A stretch of DNA of 43,385 bases from Alphaproteobacteria bacterium (lineage in GTDB: Bacteria; Pseudomonadota; Alphaproteobacteria; Sphingomonadales; Sphingomonadaceae). The position numbers were made by a program, and so were the translations under genes. A model generated the notes under the pieces. It searched no databases. It saw only the letters and a program-made list of their open reading frames with translations, and was not told where the DNA came from. The stretch is from NCBI GenBank assembly GCA_018823905.1, contig JAHJHL010000183.1, forward strand, positions 1 to 43,385, given 5' to 3'. This document shows positions 29,030-38,537 of the stretch, piece after piece (the stretch's first letter is position 1; each line of letters starts with the position of its first letter).

Positions 29030-29338
29030 ATGGATTGGCTGGCAAGATGCTATTGCGCTCAACTTGGTACTGGCGCGCGTTTAGACGTGGTTCCCGCAAT
29101 TTGGGTCGATGAGCAGCCTCCGTACCATCCAGCCACGGGCGATAAGTTTGATGTAGATTTCATCAACAGCCATCGCCTGTCTGGCACGGTGATCGATTCC
29201 CAAGGCGTCCAGATCGAGGTGTCATTCGCCAATGGGGCCAATCATATCATCATGCGAACACCAGCAGCGACGGTAAAGGCAGCACCGTCAGCGGCGCGCT
29301 CCATGATACCTCATGATGATTGGATCGTGGTCCAGTAA
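29030..29338 (+). CDS. Small hypothetical island protein
   Basis: 102 residues from ATG 29030, with a strong GGGGG Shine-Dalgarno-like run 6 bp upstream; an in-frame GTG at 28811 is less likely. The sequence has DVVPAIWVDEQPPYHPATGDKFDVDFIN and GTVIDSQGVQIEVSF, suggesting a small beta-rich domain. No family is recognised. It is the last island gene before attR. A possible -10 (TATAAC at about 28992) lies upstream in AT-rich DNA. Function unknown. Confidence 0.6.
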   Translation: MDWLARCYCAQLGTGARLDVVPAIWVDEQPPYHPATGDKFDVDFINSHRLSGTVIDSQGVQIEVSFANGANHIIMRTPAATVKAAPSAARSMIPHDDWIVVQ

Positions 29339-29400
29339 TTGAACCACCGTTCAGCCACTCAGTAGGTGTCCCATGATGCCAGGACGGCAAAAAATAACCA

Positions 29401-29462
29401 TTCCGACAAAGCCGCTAACTCATTGATTTATAACGCCGTGAACAAAGGGTGATTTGTCGGAA
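29401..29462. repeat. 10-bp inverted repeat inside attR end of the island
   Basis: TTCCGACAAA (29401-29410) and TTTGTCGGAA (29453-29462) are perfect inverted copies separated by 42 bp, 30 bp before attR. Distance and position fit arm-type recombinase sites or a long hairpin. Confidence 0.5.
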
Positions 29463-29491
29463 CGCCCATTGAAATCATTGGATTTTCTACG

Positions 29492-29541
29492 GACTCTTAA
29501 GCAGCGGGTCCTAGGTTCGAGCCCTAGTGCGTCCACCATTT
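29492..29541 (+). repeat. attR: partial tRNA-Lys copy, right end of the island
   Basis: Duplicated 3' part of tRNA-Lys from the anticodon arm through CCA and ATTT, 49/50 identical to 22743-22792. No D arm or acceptor 5' strand is present, so it is not a functional tRNA. It sets the island at about 6.75 kb. Confidence 0.88.
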
Positions 29542-30071
29542 TTCCTTTGAGACAAAGACTTACCGTCGAATGACGCTAATTCGGCCGATCCCTCTGCCCC
29601 GTGGAGGCGGTGTGGCGGGGCCTTGCGGACATCCGGACCGGAAAATGGACATGATCAATCAAATCCTTTTGGACCACTGTCGCCGGGATCCTCCAATTTC
29701 GCATTGAGTCCGGCGCCCCCGCTGCCGATCAAGAATGGCAAGTCTCAGCATATCCTGGCATTTGTCACGCCGACTGCGCTGCCTTTCTGGGCTTAACTGC
29801 GCTGACTTGCTGGGCTTAGCCGAAAACCAGATGGTTTTGGGATCTTTGGCCCCCATCGGCGGCGCGATCGAGATCGCTCAGGCCATTCCTCGTTTGCAAC
29901 GCACACGTGACTTTGCTGGCTGATATGCGAACGCCGCCGCCGCGGCGCTGACTACAGCGTTTATCCGCGTGATCCTGTGGGCGATGAATTCGCGAACCAT
30001 CCGGAAGGTCTGTGCGGATTAATCCGCCATTTTCGGACACGCCGACGCGGGGAGCAATCCCAAACCGGGCT
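29542..30071. other. Gene-poor stretch with a 23-bp tandem repeat
   Basis: No convincing gene is seen. At 29773-29795 and 29796-29818 a 23-bp unit (ACTGCGCTG...CTGGGCTTA) is repeated in tandem with two differences. Such repeats occur at the ends of IS21-type elements, so this may be insertion-element debris, but no transposase is recognised. A 12-codon frame at 29982 (MNSRTIRKVCAD) is too short to call. Confidence 0.45.
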
Positions 30072-32246
30072 CTAAAACTCGATCGACGCGGATGCCTTAT
30101 AGGTGCGCGGCGCGCCTTGCAGCAGGTCGGGGCTGAAGATTTCAAACGCCGATGCCCAGTATCGCTTGTTGGCGACATTGTCGACGCCGAAACGCAGTGT
30201 CAGCGGCTTGTCGCCGACGACCGCGACATAACGCGCGCCGAGGTCGAAGCGCGTCCATGACGGCAGCGAGAGCGTGTTCGCCTGGTTCGCCGCCTGTTCG
30301 CCCGTATGAACGACGCGGCCGGTCAAGGTCAGGGCGGGCACGAAGGGCAGATCCCATTCGACATTGGCGTTGACCAGATATTCGGGGACACCCGGCGCAT
30401 CGTTGCCGTCGTTGACGCCGTCGAGAGTCCGGCGCAGCTTGGCATCGATGATCGATCCCCCCGCGATCAGCCGCAGCCCCGGCGCGAGTTCGCCATCGAA
30501 GCTGAGTTCGATCCCCTTGTTCCGCTGTTCGCCGTTCAGGCCATAGACCACTTGCCCCGGATTGGCGGGATCGACGACGACGCCCGGGCGCGGCCGGTCG
30601 ATCTGGAACGCCGCGAGCGACGCGTTGAAACGGCCGAAGCTGTATTTCGCGCCGAATTCATATTGTTTGGTCTTGATCGGCGCAAACACGTCGCCCGCAT
30701 TGGTGACCGGAAAGGCGCCGACGGTTGCCGGAGCAGCGTCCGGCTTTTCGAAACCTTCCATACGGTTGGCATAGAAAGCGAGGCCATCGGCGGGCTTGAC
30801 GACGAGGCCGAGGACCGGCGTGATCGCGTCCTCGTCATAGGTGTCGGCCAGCGCGCCGCCGAAATAGCTGTAGCTTTTCTGGCGGATCGACTGGACGCGC
30901 AGGCCCACGGTGAGGAGGATGCGGTCGTTCCACACGCCGATCGTGTCCGACGCAAAGGCGCTGAGCAGCCGGGTGCGGCTGACCGGGAACGGATCGTCGA
31001 GGTCGCCGCCGACCAGCGCCGAAGCCGGGATCGGCACTTCGACGGCGTTGTAAAGGTTCGTCGCATAGCCCGCAAAGCCCGGACCATAGAGGAAGTCATA
31101 AGCGTTGCGGTTGACCTGCCAGTTCATCGAACCGCCGAAATTGATCTCGTGCGTGACCGCGGTGCCGAGCTTGACGCGCAGCCCCGCCTGCGCCGCTTCA
31201 TTATTGTCGGTGCGCGGCACGTACAGCGCATTGCCGGTCGCGGCGCCGGTGACCGCGTTGTTGACCGTGATGCCGCCATAGATGCCGTCCTCCATACCGT
31301 CGCGCGCGCCAAAGCTGGCATAGATCATCGCGTTGTCGGCGACGTCATATTCGGCCTTCACGATGCCAAAGACGTCGCGCATTTCGGTGTAGGTCCAGGG
31401 CTGGGCATAGTTGGCGTCGGCGTCGGGCACCGCGGGAATGGCGTTGACGCCAAACCCCAGCGCAACCTTGTGCCGCAGGCCGCGCACCTTGACGCGCTGA
31501 TAAGCGAGATCGAGCGACAGGCGCAGCGGGCCATTATTGTAGTCGAGCGCGCCGCCGAGCGTATAGGCGCTGCGGAACTCACCATCGATCGACACATCGC
31601 CGGTGCGCGCCACGCCATTGACGCGCACGCCCCATTCGTCGCCGCCTCCGAAGCGTCGCGCTACATCGACGCTGCCCCCGATATGTTCGTCGGAGGTGTA
31701 ATTGACGGTGGCGCGGGTCAGGTCGGCGCGGGCGCGCTTGGGCAGCAGGTTGACGCTGCCGCCAAGGCCCGAGCCGCCCGGCGCCGCGCCGTTGATGAAG
31801 GCGCTCGATCCGTTGATCACCTGCACCGAGTCATAAAGTTCGGGCGCGATCAGCTGGCGCGGCGCGATACCGTAGAGCCCGTCGAGCCCGACATCGTCGC
31901 CCGCAAGCGCGAAACCGCGGATCACGAACAATTCGGCCGCATTGCCGAACGCAAAGCCGGTGCGCACCGACGGGTCGTTTTCGAGCAGCTGGCCAAGCGT
32001 CTGCGGCTGCTGGTTGAGGATCAGCGCCTCATTATAACTTTTGATCGTGAATGGCAGATCAGCGGCGGGTTTGTCGCCGAACATCCCGCCGCTGCCGCCG
32101 CGGGTCACCTCGGTCTGGTTCATCCGCTGCGCGGTGACGACGATGTCGCTGGCGTTGGTATCCTGCGCCATTGCCGGGGCGGCGACGGCGAAAATGGTTG
32201 CGGCGCTGGTCAGGCTAAGCAGGCTGCGAATGGAAACCTGGGTCAC
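30072..32246 (-). CDS. TonB-dependent siderophore-type receptor
   Basis: Outer-membrane receptor for ferric chelates or similar ligands, 724 residues. The start chosen is GTG 32246, 7 bp after AAAGGA; it gives a clean signal peptide cleaved at AMAQ (about 28). The longer open frame lacks a signal. Seen are the TonB-box-like ASDIVVTAQ, the plug domain with PFTIKSYNEALI, SVRTGFAFGNAAELFVIRGF and GAAPGGSGLGGSVNLLPKRA, and the barrel ending TYKASASIEF with a C-terminal Phe. It is last in an operon with a PepSY protein and a small membrane protein, behind a Fur-like site. The ligand is unknown. Confidence 0.92.
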   Translation of the reverse strand: MTQVSIRSLLSLTSAATIFAVAAPAMAQDTNASDIVVTAQRMNQTEVTRGGSGGMFGDKPAADLPFTIKSYNEALILNQQPQTLGQLLENDPSVRTGFAFGNAAELFVIRGFALAGDDVGLDGLYGIAPRQLIAPELYDSVQVINGSSAFINGAAPGGSGLGGSVNLLPKRARADLTRATVNYTSDEHIGGSVDVARRFGGGDEWGVRVNGVARTGDVSIDGEFRSAYTLGGALDYNNGPLRLSLDLAYQRVKVRGLRHKVALGFGVNAIPAVPDADANYAQPWTYTEMRDVFGIVKAEYDVADNAMIYASFGARDGMEDGIYGGITVNNAVTGAATGNALYVPRTDNNEAAQAGLRVKLGTAVTHEINFGGSMNWQVNRNAYDFLYGPGFAGYATNLYNAVEVPIPASALVGGDLDDPFPVSRTRLLSAFASDTIGVWNDRILLTVGLRVQSIRQKSYSYFGGALADTYDEDAITPVLGLVVKPADGLAFYANRMEGFEKPDAAPATVGAFPVTNAGDVFAPIKTKQYEFGAKYSFGRFNASLAAFQIDRPRPGVVVDPANPGQVVYGLNGEQRNKGIELSFDGELAPGLRLIAGGSIIDAKLRRTLDGVNDGNDAPGVPEYLVNANVEWDLPFVPALTLTGRVVHTGEQAANQANTLSLPSWTRFDLGARYVAVVGDKPLTLRFGVDNVANKRYWASAFEIFSPDLLQGAPRTYKASASIEF

Positions 32247-32280
32247 GAGTGGGTCCTTTGGAATCAATGGGTTGAATATG

Positions 32281-32460
32281 TCAGTTACGGCGCGCGCGCA
32301 TCGCCCAGCCGACAGCGAGAACGGGAATCGCGAGCGCGGCCCATGACGCGGCATCGCGCAGCCCGTCACCCGTCAATGCGATGACGAGCCCGGCGACGCT
32401 GGCGAGCGCGAGCAGCAGCGGAATGGCGAAAATCGCGCGAAGGCCGCGGCGCTGGTTCAT
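32281..32460 (-). CDS. Small two-helix membrane protein
   Basis: 59 residues, start ATG 32460 overlapping the PepSY stop (ATGA). Two hydrophobic helices (AIFAIPLLLALASVAGLVIAL and ASWAALAIPVLAVGWAM) and Arg-rich ends. Small proteins of this kind sit between PepSY proteins and receptors in sphingomonad iron operons. No domain is recognised; a helper role in uptake is inferred from position. Confidence 0.7.
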   Translation of the reverse strand: MNQRRGLRAIFAIPLLLALASVAGLVIALTGDGLRDAASWAALAIPVLAVGWAMRARRN

Positions 32461-33623
32461 TCGGCAGGAACGATCTGGCCGCGGCTTTCGACCTCGCGCA
32501 CCAGCGCGTCGGTTCCGGCGCGGCGCTTGCCGAGCCAGAGGTAGAGGCCGGAACCCAGCACGATGATCGTGAAGACGGTCAGAATCGCCCACAGGATTTT
32601 GAGCGGCAGCCCGCCATAATCGCCAAAGTGCAACGGCTGCGACAGCGCCAGCGCTTTCACATACCAGGGCATCGGCCGCGCGTCGGTGAACGCTCCGGTT
32701 TCGGCATCGATCAGCGCCGAAGTCAGCAGCCGTTCGGTCAGCGGCTTGTCGCCCTGAAAGAATACGGCATAATGATGCTGGCTGCTGAACGCGCCGCCAG
32801 GGAAGGCGATGAACTGCGGGTTGTTGCCGGGGATTTCAGCCCGGGCGGCGGCCATCGCCTTGTCGATCGAACCGTAGCGCGCGGGCGGCACCGCGCCCTT
32901 CCCCGCATAAGTCTGCGTCATGTCGGCAAGCTCGGTGCGCTGCCAATACTGGAAGATCGGAGTGGCGAGCGCGTTGATCACCCCCGTCGCGCCGACGACC
33001 GTCATCCACGCGAGCGCAACAATGCCCAACAGATTATGATAGTCGAGCCATTTGACGCGGCGGCTGCGCGCGGTGCGCACGGTTCCGAAATCCAACTTGC
33101 GCATAAAGGGCGCGTACAAAACGACGCCCGAGACGATCGCGATCACGAAGAACAGCCCCATCAGCCCCAGGAACAGCATGCCGGGCAGGCCGAGGAACAT
33201 ATCGGTATGGAGCTGGAGCAGGAAGTGCATCACCCCGCTCTCATCAACCGCGCCGGTCTTGGCGCCGGTCGAGCGGTCGAACAGCTGGATCGTCATATCC
33301 TCGGCGGGCGAGTCCGGGCGCGGCGCGGTGGTGATCGTCATCGACGGCTGGTCGTTGTCGAACGCCATGAACACCGGCACTTCGCCGCGGCGCGCCGCGA
33401 GCGCCTTCGCCAGCATCTCGTCGAGCGGCCTTAAGCCCGACGCTTCGCTCGACGAACCGACCCCCGGAAGGCCGAACTGCGGCGCGTCCTCGGTCAGCGC
33501 GTCGATCTCGTGGTGAAAGATCAGCGGCAGGCCCGTGACGCACAGCATCAGCAGGAACGCGGTGCAGACGATGCTCGTCCATTTGTGGATCAGGAACCAG
33601 GTCTTGATCGTCGATCGCTGCAT
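32457..33623 (-). CDS. PepSY-associated membrane protein (PiuB-like)
   Basis: 388 residues with four membrane segments (about 12-36, 140-165, 195-220, 340-365). Seen are the family opening LIHKWTSIVCTAFLLMLCVTGLPLIFHHEID, a central conserved KWLDYHNLLG, and GVINALATPIF. PepSY-TM proteins accompany TonB-dependent siderophore receptors and are thought to reduce or move iron-siderophores across the inner membrane. First gene of the operon; a Fur-box-like site lies 16 bp upstream of the ATG. Confidence 0.9.
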   Translation of the reverse strand: MQRSTIKTWFLIHKWTSIVCTAFLLMLCVTGLPLIFHHEIDALTEDAPQFGLPGVGSSSEASGLRPLDEMLAKALAARRGEVPVFMAFDNDQPSMTITTAPRPDSPAEDMTIQLFDRSTGAKTGAVDESGVMHFLLQLHTDMFLGLPGMLFLGLMGLFFVIAIVSGVVLYAPFMRKLDFGTVRTARSRRVKWLDYHNLLGIVALAWMTVVGATGVINALATPIFQYWQRTELADMTQTYAGKGAVPPARYGSIDKAMAAARAEIPGNNPQFIAFPGGAFSSQHHYAVFFQGDKPLTERLLTSALIDAETGAFTDARPMPWYVKALALSQPLHFGDYGGLPLKILWAILTVFTIIVLGSGLYLWLGKRRAGTDALVREVESRGQIVPAE

Positions 33624-33923
33624 GACGGGTGACTCGAATGTTAATGCGAAGTATTATCACCGATGCCCATAGGGCGATCACATCGCATTGGCAAACGATA
33701 CAAATCACGCGCACGCCGTTAGCGGCTGCGCAACCAACGCACCCGGGATTGGTCGTGCAGCTCTCGATCGTTGCCGATCCGGGTCGGGGACGAGGTAACG
33801 CCATTCGGCACCCGCTGTCGCGAGCCCGCGTGCAACGGGCCAGTTTGCATTGATGCAAGCCGCTCCATCATATGTCGAACCAGCGTGTATCGGGATGGAT
33901 GAGCAGCAGAAGTGGGCGCCAAC
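33624..33923. other. Intergenic region with Fur-like site
   Basis: Between the PepSY gene start and the peptidase stop. Apart from the Fur-like site at 33640-33658, no gene, repeat or clear terminator is seen. Confidence 0.5.
33640..33658 (-). promoter_or_regulatory. Fur-box-like site
   Basis: On the minus strand GATAATACTTCGCATTAAC agrees with the 19-bp Fur consensus at 13 of 19 positions and keeps both outer half-sites (GATAAT and ATTA). It lies 16 bp before the PepSY ATG, so iron repression of the PepSY-receptor operon is likely. Confidence 0.55.
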
Positions 33924-36092
33924 TCAACCGACGCAGCGCATCGCAAAGGCCCAGAACAGCGCATATTCGCGATATTCGCTTGTCAGGTCGGCGCTGCCCT
34001 GATGCCCGCTGTCCATATCGGTGAGGAGCATTGCTGGATTGCCGCTGGTCGAGCGATGGCGCACCTCTGCAACCAGCTTTGCGGGTTCCCAATAGGCGAC
34101 GCGGTCGTCCTTGAGCCCTGCGGTACAGAGCAAGGGTGGGTAGGCGGCCGCGCGGACATTTTCATAGGGTGAGATCGACGCGATATAGTCATAGGCGCGT
34201 GGTTCGGCCAACGGATCGCCCCAGTCGGGACGGAACAGCGGCACCAACGGGTGGCTCGCATCGCTCATCGTGTTCAGCATGTCGACGAACGGCACCTTCG
34301 CGATCACACCGCCCCACAGCGTCGGCGCGATATTCATGCTGGCGCCGACGAGCAGCCCGCCCGCAGACAAGCCGTAGGCTACGACATTGCCCTTTGCCGA
34401 ATAGCCGTGCCCGCACAAATGTTCGGCGCAGGCGATAAAATCGGTGAAGCTGTTGCGCTTGGAGAACTTGCGCCCGCCGAGGAACCAGCGCCGCCCCTTT
34501 TCCGACCCGCCGCGGACATGCGCAATCGCATAGCGCCAGCCCTGATCGACCAGCGCGAGCGCCGGGATCGAGAATAGCGGGTCGCTGTTCACGCCATAGG
34601 CACCATAGCCATATTGCAGCAGCGGCGCTTTGCCGTCCTTCACCATGCCGCGCCGCGACAACAGCGTGATCGGCACCATTTCGCCGTCGGGCGCGGGGGC
34701 CATCAGCCGCTCGACCTCATAATCGTCGGGATCGAAATTCGCGACCTGCTGTTGCTGGACGACGGTCTGCTTTCCGCTGCTCAGATCGACGATGATCCAG
34801 CGACGCGGCGATTTGGGCGATTCATGGACGATCATCACCGAGGGGGCGGTATAGGCCTGCTCGCCGGGCAGTTCGATCGCATAGGCCGGATCATCGAACG
34901 CGATGCTCTGTTCGCTGCCGTCGGCGCGCTGGATGACCAGCCGGTGCAAACCGTCGGCGCGTTCCAGCCGGACCAGCGCGGCCTTAAAGGGCTGGATCTG
35001 CAGGATCGGCGTTCCGGCGCGGTGCGGCACGAGCGTGGCGAGGGTGCGGAAATCGCCGGGGTCGAGGCGCAGCAGCTGCATATCGAACGCATCATCGGCA
35101 TCGGTCGTCGCGACAAGCGCGCCGTCCCACTCGTCGATTTCGTAGCGCACGCCGCTCTGGCGCGGCCACACCACCCGCGGATCGCCCGTTTCATCGGTGG
35201 CGGGGATCAGCCGCACTTCGGCGGTTTCGGGGCCGGAGAGCGTCAGCGCGACAAAACCGTCGGCGGCGGTGCGTTTCACCCCCATGAAGATTGCGGGGTC
35301 TTTTTCCTCATAGACCAGCGCGGTGGTCTTGCCGTCGACCGAGGTGCGATAGAGCCGCGTCGGCCGGTTGCGCGCGTCGCGCCAGATCCAGAACAGCCAT
35401 TGCGAAGAGGGGGCAAAGACCAGCCCGCCATAACCATAGGCATCCTTGTCGACGAGCGTGCGCAAGTCGCCGCTGACCGTGTCGCGAATGACGATCCGGT
35501 GGCGGTCGTTGCCGATGACATCCTCGGCCCAGGCGAAGTAGCGGTGGTCGGGGCTCGGCTGATGGCCGGTGGTGCGGAAATAGGGCTGACCTTTGGCGCG
35601 CGCGCTTTCGTCGACCAATGTCTCGGCGGCACCGCCGACCTTGCGGCGGCTGTATATCGGATGCGCCGACCCCGCGGGCATCGCGGACGAATAGGCCCAG
35701 CCGTCGCGCTCCAGCGCGGGCGCTTGTACGGAACCCGCCGACCGCGCGAGCATCGCTTCGACCAGCGCACCCTGCGCGGCACGCACCGGCTTCAGAACAG
35801 CTTCGGCATAGGCATTTTCTTCGGCGAGCATTTTGGCAACCGGTCCGGGCAAATTGCCACGATGGCGTTCTCCGTCGGTGGGAATGAATTTCATCCACGA
35901 ATAAACATCGTCACGCTTGCGACCGAGCTGTTCGATGACGTGCGAAATCCGCGGCGATTGCGGGCGCGGCGGGGCGGGCCAGCGCGGCTCGCGCTGCGCC
36001 GCGGCCCAAGCTGGCCGACCGGCGAGCAGCAGCGCCGCAGCGGCGGCTCCACCCAGAAATTGCCGCCGCGCCTTGTTGCCGCACCCGTTCAT
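33924..36092 (-). CDS. Prolyl oligopeptidase family (S9) peptidase, exported
   Basis: Serine peptidase of the S9/oligopeptidase B type, 722 residues from ATG 36092 with GGGAGGA upstream. A twin-arginine-like signal (KARRQFLGG, 7-15) is followed by a hydrophobic stretch to about residue 30. A beta-propeller part precedes the hydrolase domain with YGYGAYG, nucleophile motif GLSAGGLLVGAS, Asp in LKDDRVAYW, and His in DSGHQGS. It probably cleaves short peptides in the periplasm. It is divergent from a TonB-dependent receptor, which suggests peptide or peptide-derived ligand use. Confidence 0.9.
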   Translation of the reverse strand: MNGCGNKARRQFLGGAAAAALLLAGRPAWAAAQREPRWPAPPRPQSPRISHVIEQLGRKRDDVYSWMKFIPTDGERHRGNLPGPVAKMLAEENAYAEAVLKPVRAAQGALVEAMLARSAGSVQAPALERDGWAYSSAMPAGSAHPIYSRRKVGGAAETLVDESARAKGQPYFRTTGHQPSPDHRYFAWAEDVIGNDRHRIVIRDTVSGDLRTLVDKDAYGYGGLVFAPSSQWLFWIWRDARNRPTRLYRTSVDGKTTALVYEEKDPAIFMGVKRTAADGFVALTLSGPETAEVRLIPATDETGDPRVVWPRQSGVRYEIDEWDGALVATTDADDAFDMQLLRLDPGDFRTLATLVPHRAGTPILQIQPFKAALVRLERADGLHRLVIQRADGSEQSIAFDDPAYAIELPGEQAYTAPSVMIVHESPKSPRRWIIVDLSSGKQTVVQQQQVANFDPDDYEVERLMAPAPDGEMVPITLLSRRGMVKDGKAPLLQYGYGAYGVNSDPLFSIPALALVDQGWRYAIAHVRGGSEKGRRWFLGGRKFSKRNSFTDFIACAEHLCGHGYSAKGNVVAYGLSAGGLLVGASMNIAPTLWGGVIAKVPFVDMLNTMSDASHPLVPLFRPDWGDPLAEPRAYDYIASISPYENVRAAAYPPLLCTAGLKDDRVAYWEPAKLVAEVRHRSTSGNPAMLLTDMDSGHQGSADLTSEYREYALFWAFAMRCVG

Positions 36093-36223
36093 GGCGATCC
36101 TCCCATCCAATTCATAGGCCGTCACTCTATGCCGCGCCAAATGGCGTACTGCGCCGATCAGGCCCGCCAATCCAGCGATCGGGCAAATCGCCGACCGTTC
36201 AGCGCCACAGCGATGCCGTACGC

Positions 36224-36252
36224 TGGCCCGATACGGCGCGATTCTGGCCCGA
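36224..36252 (+). promoter_or_regulatory. Direct repeat half-sites, probable AraC-type operator
   Basis: TGGCCCGA occurs at 36224-36231 and 36245-36252, an exact 21-bp period, the spacing typical of AraC-type half-sites. The nearer copy starts 33 bp before a -10-like TGATAG (36278). The same motif with the same period precedes the hydrolase operon (41278-41306). Confidence 0.55.
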
Positions 36253-36328
36253 CCTTCGCCGACATGCGATTGGAACCTGATAGTTTGACCCTCGGAATTG
36301 CATCGCAATCGCAATCAGGGAGGCAAGC

Positions 36329-38527
36329 ATGTCCATAGCAGCCATAAAGCGCGTCGTAATCTGCAGCATTTCGGTGCTGGCCCTCACCCAAGGCTCGGGC
36401 GCCGTGGCGCAGGACGCGGCGACCGATGACAGCGAAATCGTCGTTACCGCGGCCAAGCGCGAGCAGTCGGTCCGCGATGTAGCGGGTTCGGTCGCGGCGG
36501 TGAGCGAAGCGACGTTGCAGAAACTCAACGCGCAGAGCCTCTCTGATTACATCACCCGCGTCCCCGGCGTGGTGTTTAACGACTATCAACCCGGCGTGTC
36601 CGAAGTCGTCATCCGCGGCATCGCATCGACCACCTATCACGAAGCGAACCAGGCGACGACCGGCTATTATCTCAACGAAATCCCGCTGATCGAGCCCGGC
36701 TTCCCGCTCGTCATCCCCGATGTCGACAGCTTCGACGTCAGCCGCGTCGAAGTGCTGCGTGGGCCGCAGGGCACCTTGTTCGGATCGTCGTCGCTGGGCG
36801 GCGCGATCAACTACGTCGTGAACGAGGCGGACCCCGGCGGGTTCGACATCGGCGCCGAAGGCCAGCTCGCTACGACCAAGGGCGCCGGCGAGGTCAGCTA
36901 TGCCGCCAAGGCGATGGTCAACCTGCCGATCGTGACCGACAAGCTGGCGGTGCGCCTCGTCGCGCTCCAGCGCGTCGATGCCGGTTATCTCGACAACACA
37001 TTGCTCGGCGAGGACGGCAGCAACGATTTGCGCGTCCGCGGTCTGCGCGGCTCGATCGTTTTCACCCCCACCGAGAGCACGCGCATCTCCGCGCTCAGCA
37101 TGTATCAGGAATATGATCTCGACGATCAGACCTACGTATTGTTCGGCCCGCCCAAAACCTTTGACCGCGCAACCAATGTCGCCGAGTTTCAGGATACCGA
37201 TTTCATGCTGCACAGCCTGCGGCTTGAACAGGATCTGGGCTTTGCGACCCTCACCGCGGTCGGCAGCTATACCGAAAAGAACGCCGATCTTGCGTTCGAC
37301 AATTCGATCTTCGGCGGCAACGACCCGCGCACCAACACGCCCGAACTCGCGAGCAGCCGGGGCAAATCGAAGACCGACTATGCCGAACTGCGTCTCGCCT
37401 CGCCCGATGGCGGCCGGTTCCGCTGGCTGCTTGGCGCCAACTATACGCGGCTGCGCTCCAGCAACACCGACGGCACGTTCATTGACGGCATCGGCGATTA
37501 TATCGACGCCAATCCGGGGCTGTTCGGCGGCCAGTCGGGCGACACGCTGGCGCCCGGCGATCTTGCGACGCGTACCGTCAGCAGCAACCGCGTTACCGAA
37601 AAGGCGGTCTTCGGCGAGGCGTCTTTCGACATCGTCGATACGCTGACGCTCACGCTCGGCGGCCGCCTGTTCGAATATCGTTCGCGCCCACGGCTGCAAT
37701 ATCTGCCCAATGCGAATCTGATCGCGCCCTTCGACTACGCCCCAGCAGCAAGCAAGGATTCGGATTTCATTCCCAAGGTGTCGCTGACCTGGAAACCCAA
37801 TGACGATGTCATGGTCTATGGCCTCTATTCCGAAGGTTTCCGTATCGGCGGCATCAACGTCTATTCGGCGGCGACGCCGGGCCTGCCGCTCAGCTTCGAA
37901 AGCGACACGACGAAGAATTTCGAAATCGGGACGCGCTTCGACCTGATCGACAAGACGCTGACCGTCGATGTCACCGCCTATCATATCGATTGGGACAATG
38001 TGCAGGCGCGCCTGTTCACCCCGGGCGATTTCAACGCCTACACCGTCAATGGCGGCGGCGCCGATGTCGATGGGGTCGAAATCAGCCTGACCCTGCGTCC
38101 GACGCGCAACCTGACCTTTGCCTCGAATATCTCGTACAACGATGCGCGGCTATCCGAACTGCTTCCTGACAGCTTTGCGCCGGGCGGCGGCTATGCCAAA
38201 GGGACGCAATTGCCGGGCGCGTCGGACTGGATCCTGGCCAACAGCATCGACCTCAATTTCCCCGATTCACCGATGAAGCCGCGCGTCGGTATCGCGCACC
38301 GCTATCTTTCGGCGGCACCGGTGGCGTTCGGCGCGGCGCTGGATAAGGGCGATTTCCATATCGTCGATCTCAATGCCGCCTTCACCGTGGCAGACCGGAT
38401 CGAACTGGGTGTTTTTGCCAAAAATCTGTTCAACCAGTACGGCATCCTCAACGCCCCCTTCTCGTTCGCGGGGTCGGTCACACGGCCGCGCACGATCGGC
38501 GCAAGCCTGCGGTTCAGTCTGGATTGA
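36329..38527 (+). CDS. TonB-dependent receptor
   Basis: Outer-membrane receptor, 732 residues, start ATG 36329 behind AGGGAGG. The signal peptide is cleaved at AVAQD (about 28). The TonB-box region SEIVVTAAKREQ is followed by the plug (VRDVAGSVAAVSEATL, VPGVVFNDYQPGVSEVVIRGI, VEVLRGPQGTLFGSSSLGGAINYV) and a barrel ending in FSLD. The plug opening resembles sphingomonad receptors for organic ligands rather than classic siderophore receptors. It is divergent from the S9 peptidase and carries possible AraC half-sites in its promoter. Confidence 0.92.
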   Translation: MSIAAIKRVVICSISVLALTQGSGAVAQDAATDDSEIVVTAAKREQSVRDVAGSVAAVSEATLQKLNAQSLSDYITRVPGVVFNDYQPGVSEVVIRGIASTTYHEANQATTGYYLNEIPLIEPGFPLVIPDVDSFDVSRVEVLRGPQGTLFGSSSLGGAINYVVNEADPGGFDIGAEGQLATTKGAGEVSYAAKAMVNLPIVTDKLAVRLVALQRVDAGYLDNTLLGEDGSNDLRVRGLRGSIVFTPTESTRISALSMYQEYDLDDQTYVLFGPPKTFDRATNVAEFQDTDFMLHSLRLEQDLGFATLTAVGSYTEKNADLAFDNSIFGGNDPRTNTPELASSRGKSKTDYAELRLASPDGGRFRWLLGANYTRLRSSNTDGTFIDGIGDYIDANPGLFGGQSGDTLAPGDLATRTVSSNRVTEKAVFGEASFDIVDTLTLTLGGRLFEYRSRPRLQYLPNANLIAPFDYAPAASKDSDFIPKVSLTWKPNDDVMVYGLYSEGFRIGGINVYSAATPGLPLSFESDTTKNFEIGTRFDLIDKTLTVDVTAYHIDWDNVQARLFTPGDFNAYTVNGGGADVDGVEISLTLRPTRNLTFASNISYNDARLSELLPDSFAPGGGYAKGTQLPGASDWILANSIDLNFPDSPMKPRVGIAHRYLSAAPVAFGAALDKGDFHIVDLNAAFTVADRIELGVFAKNLFNQYGILNAPFSFAGSVTRPRTIGASLRFSLD

Positions 38528-38537
38528 GGTTGAAACT

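Noticed and set aside
29492-29541. Second tRNA-Lys gene
   Set aside because: Only the part from the anticodon loop to CCA is present; the 5' half is missing, so it is an attachment-site duplicate.
30306-32384. 692-codon open frame on the plus strand antisense to the TonB-dependent receptor
   Set aside because: Shadow of the receptor gene; no motif, signal or ribosome-binding site.
34614-36338. 574-codon open frame antisense to the S9 peptidase
   Set aside because: Shadow composition and overlap with a gene whose catalytic motifs are clear.
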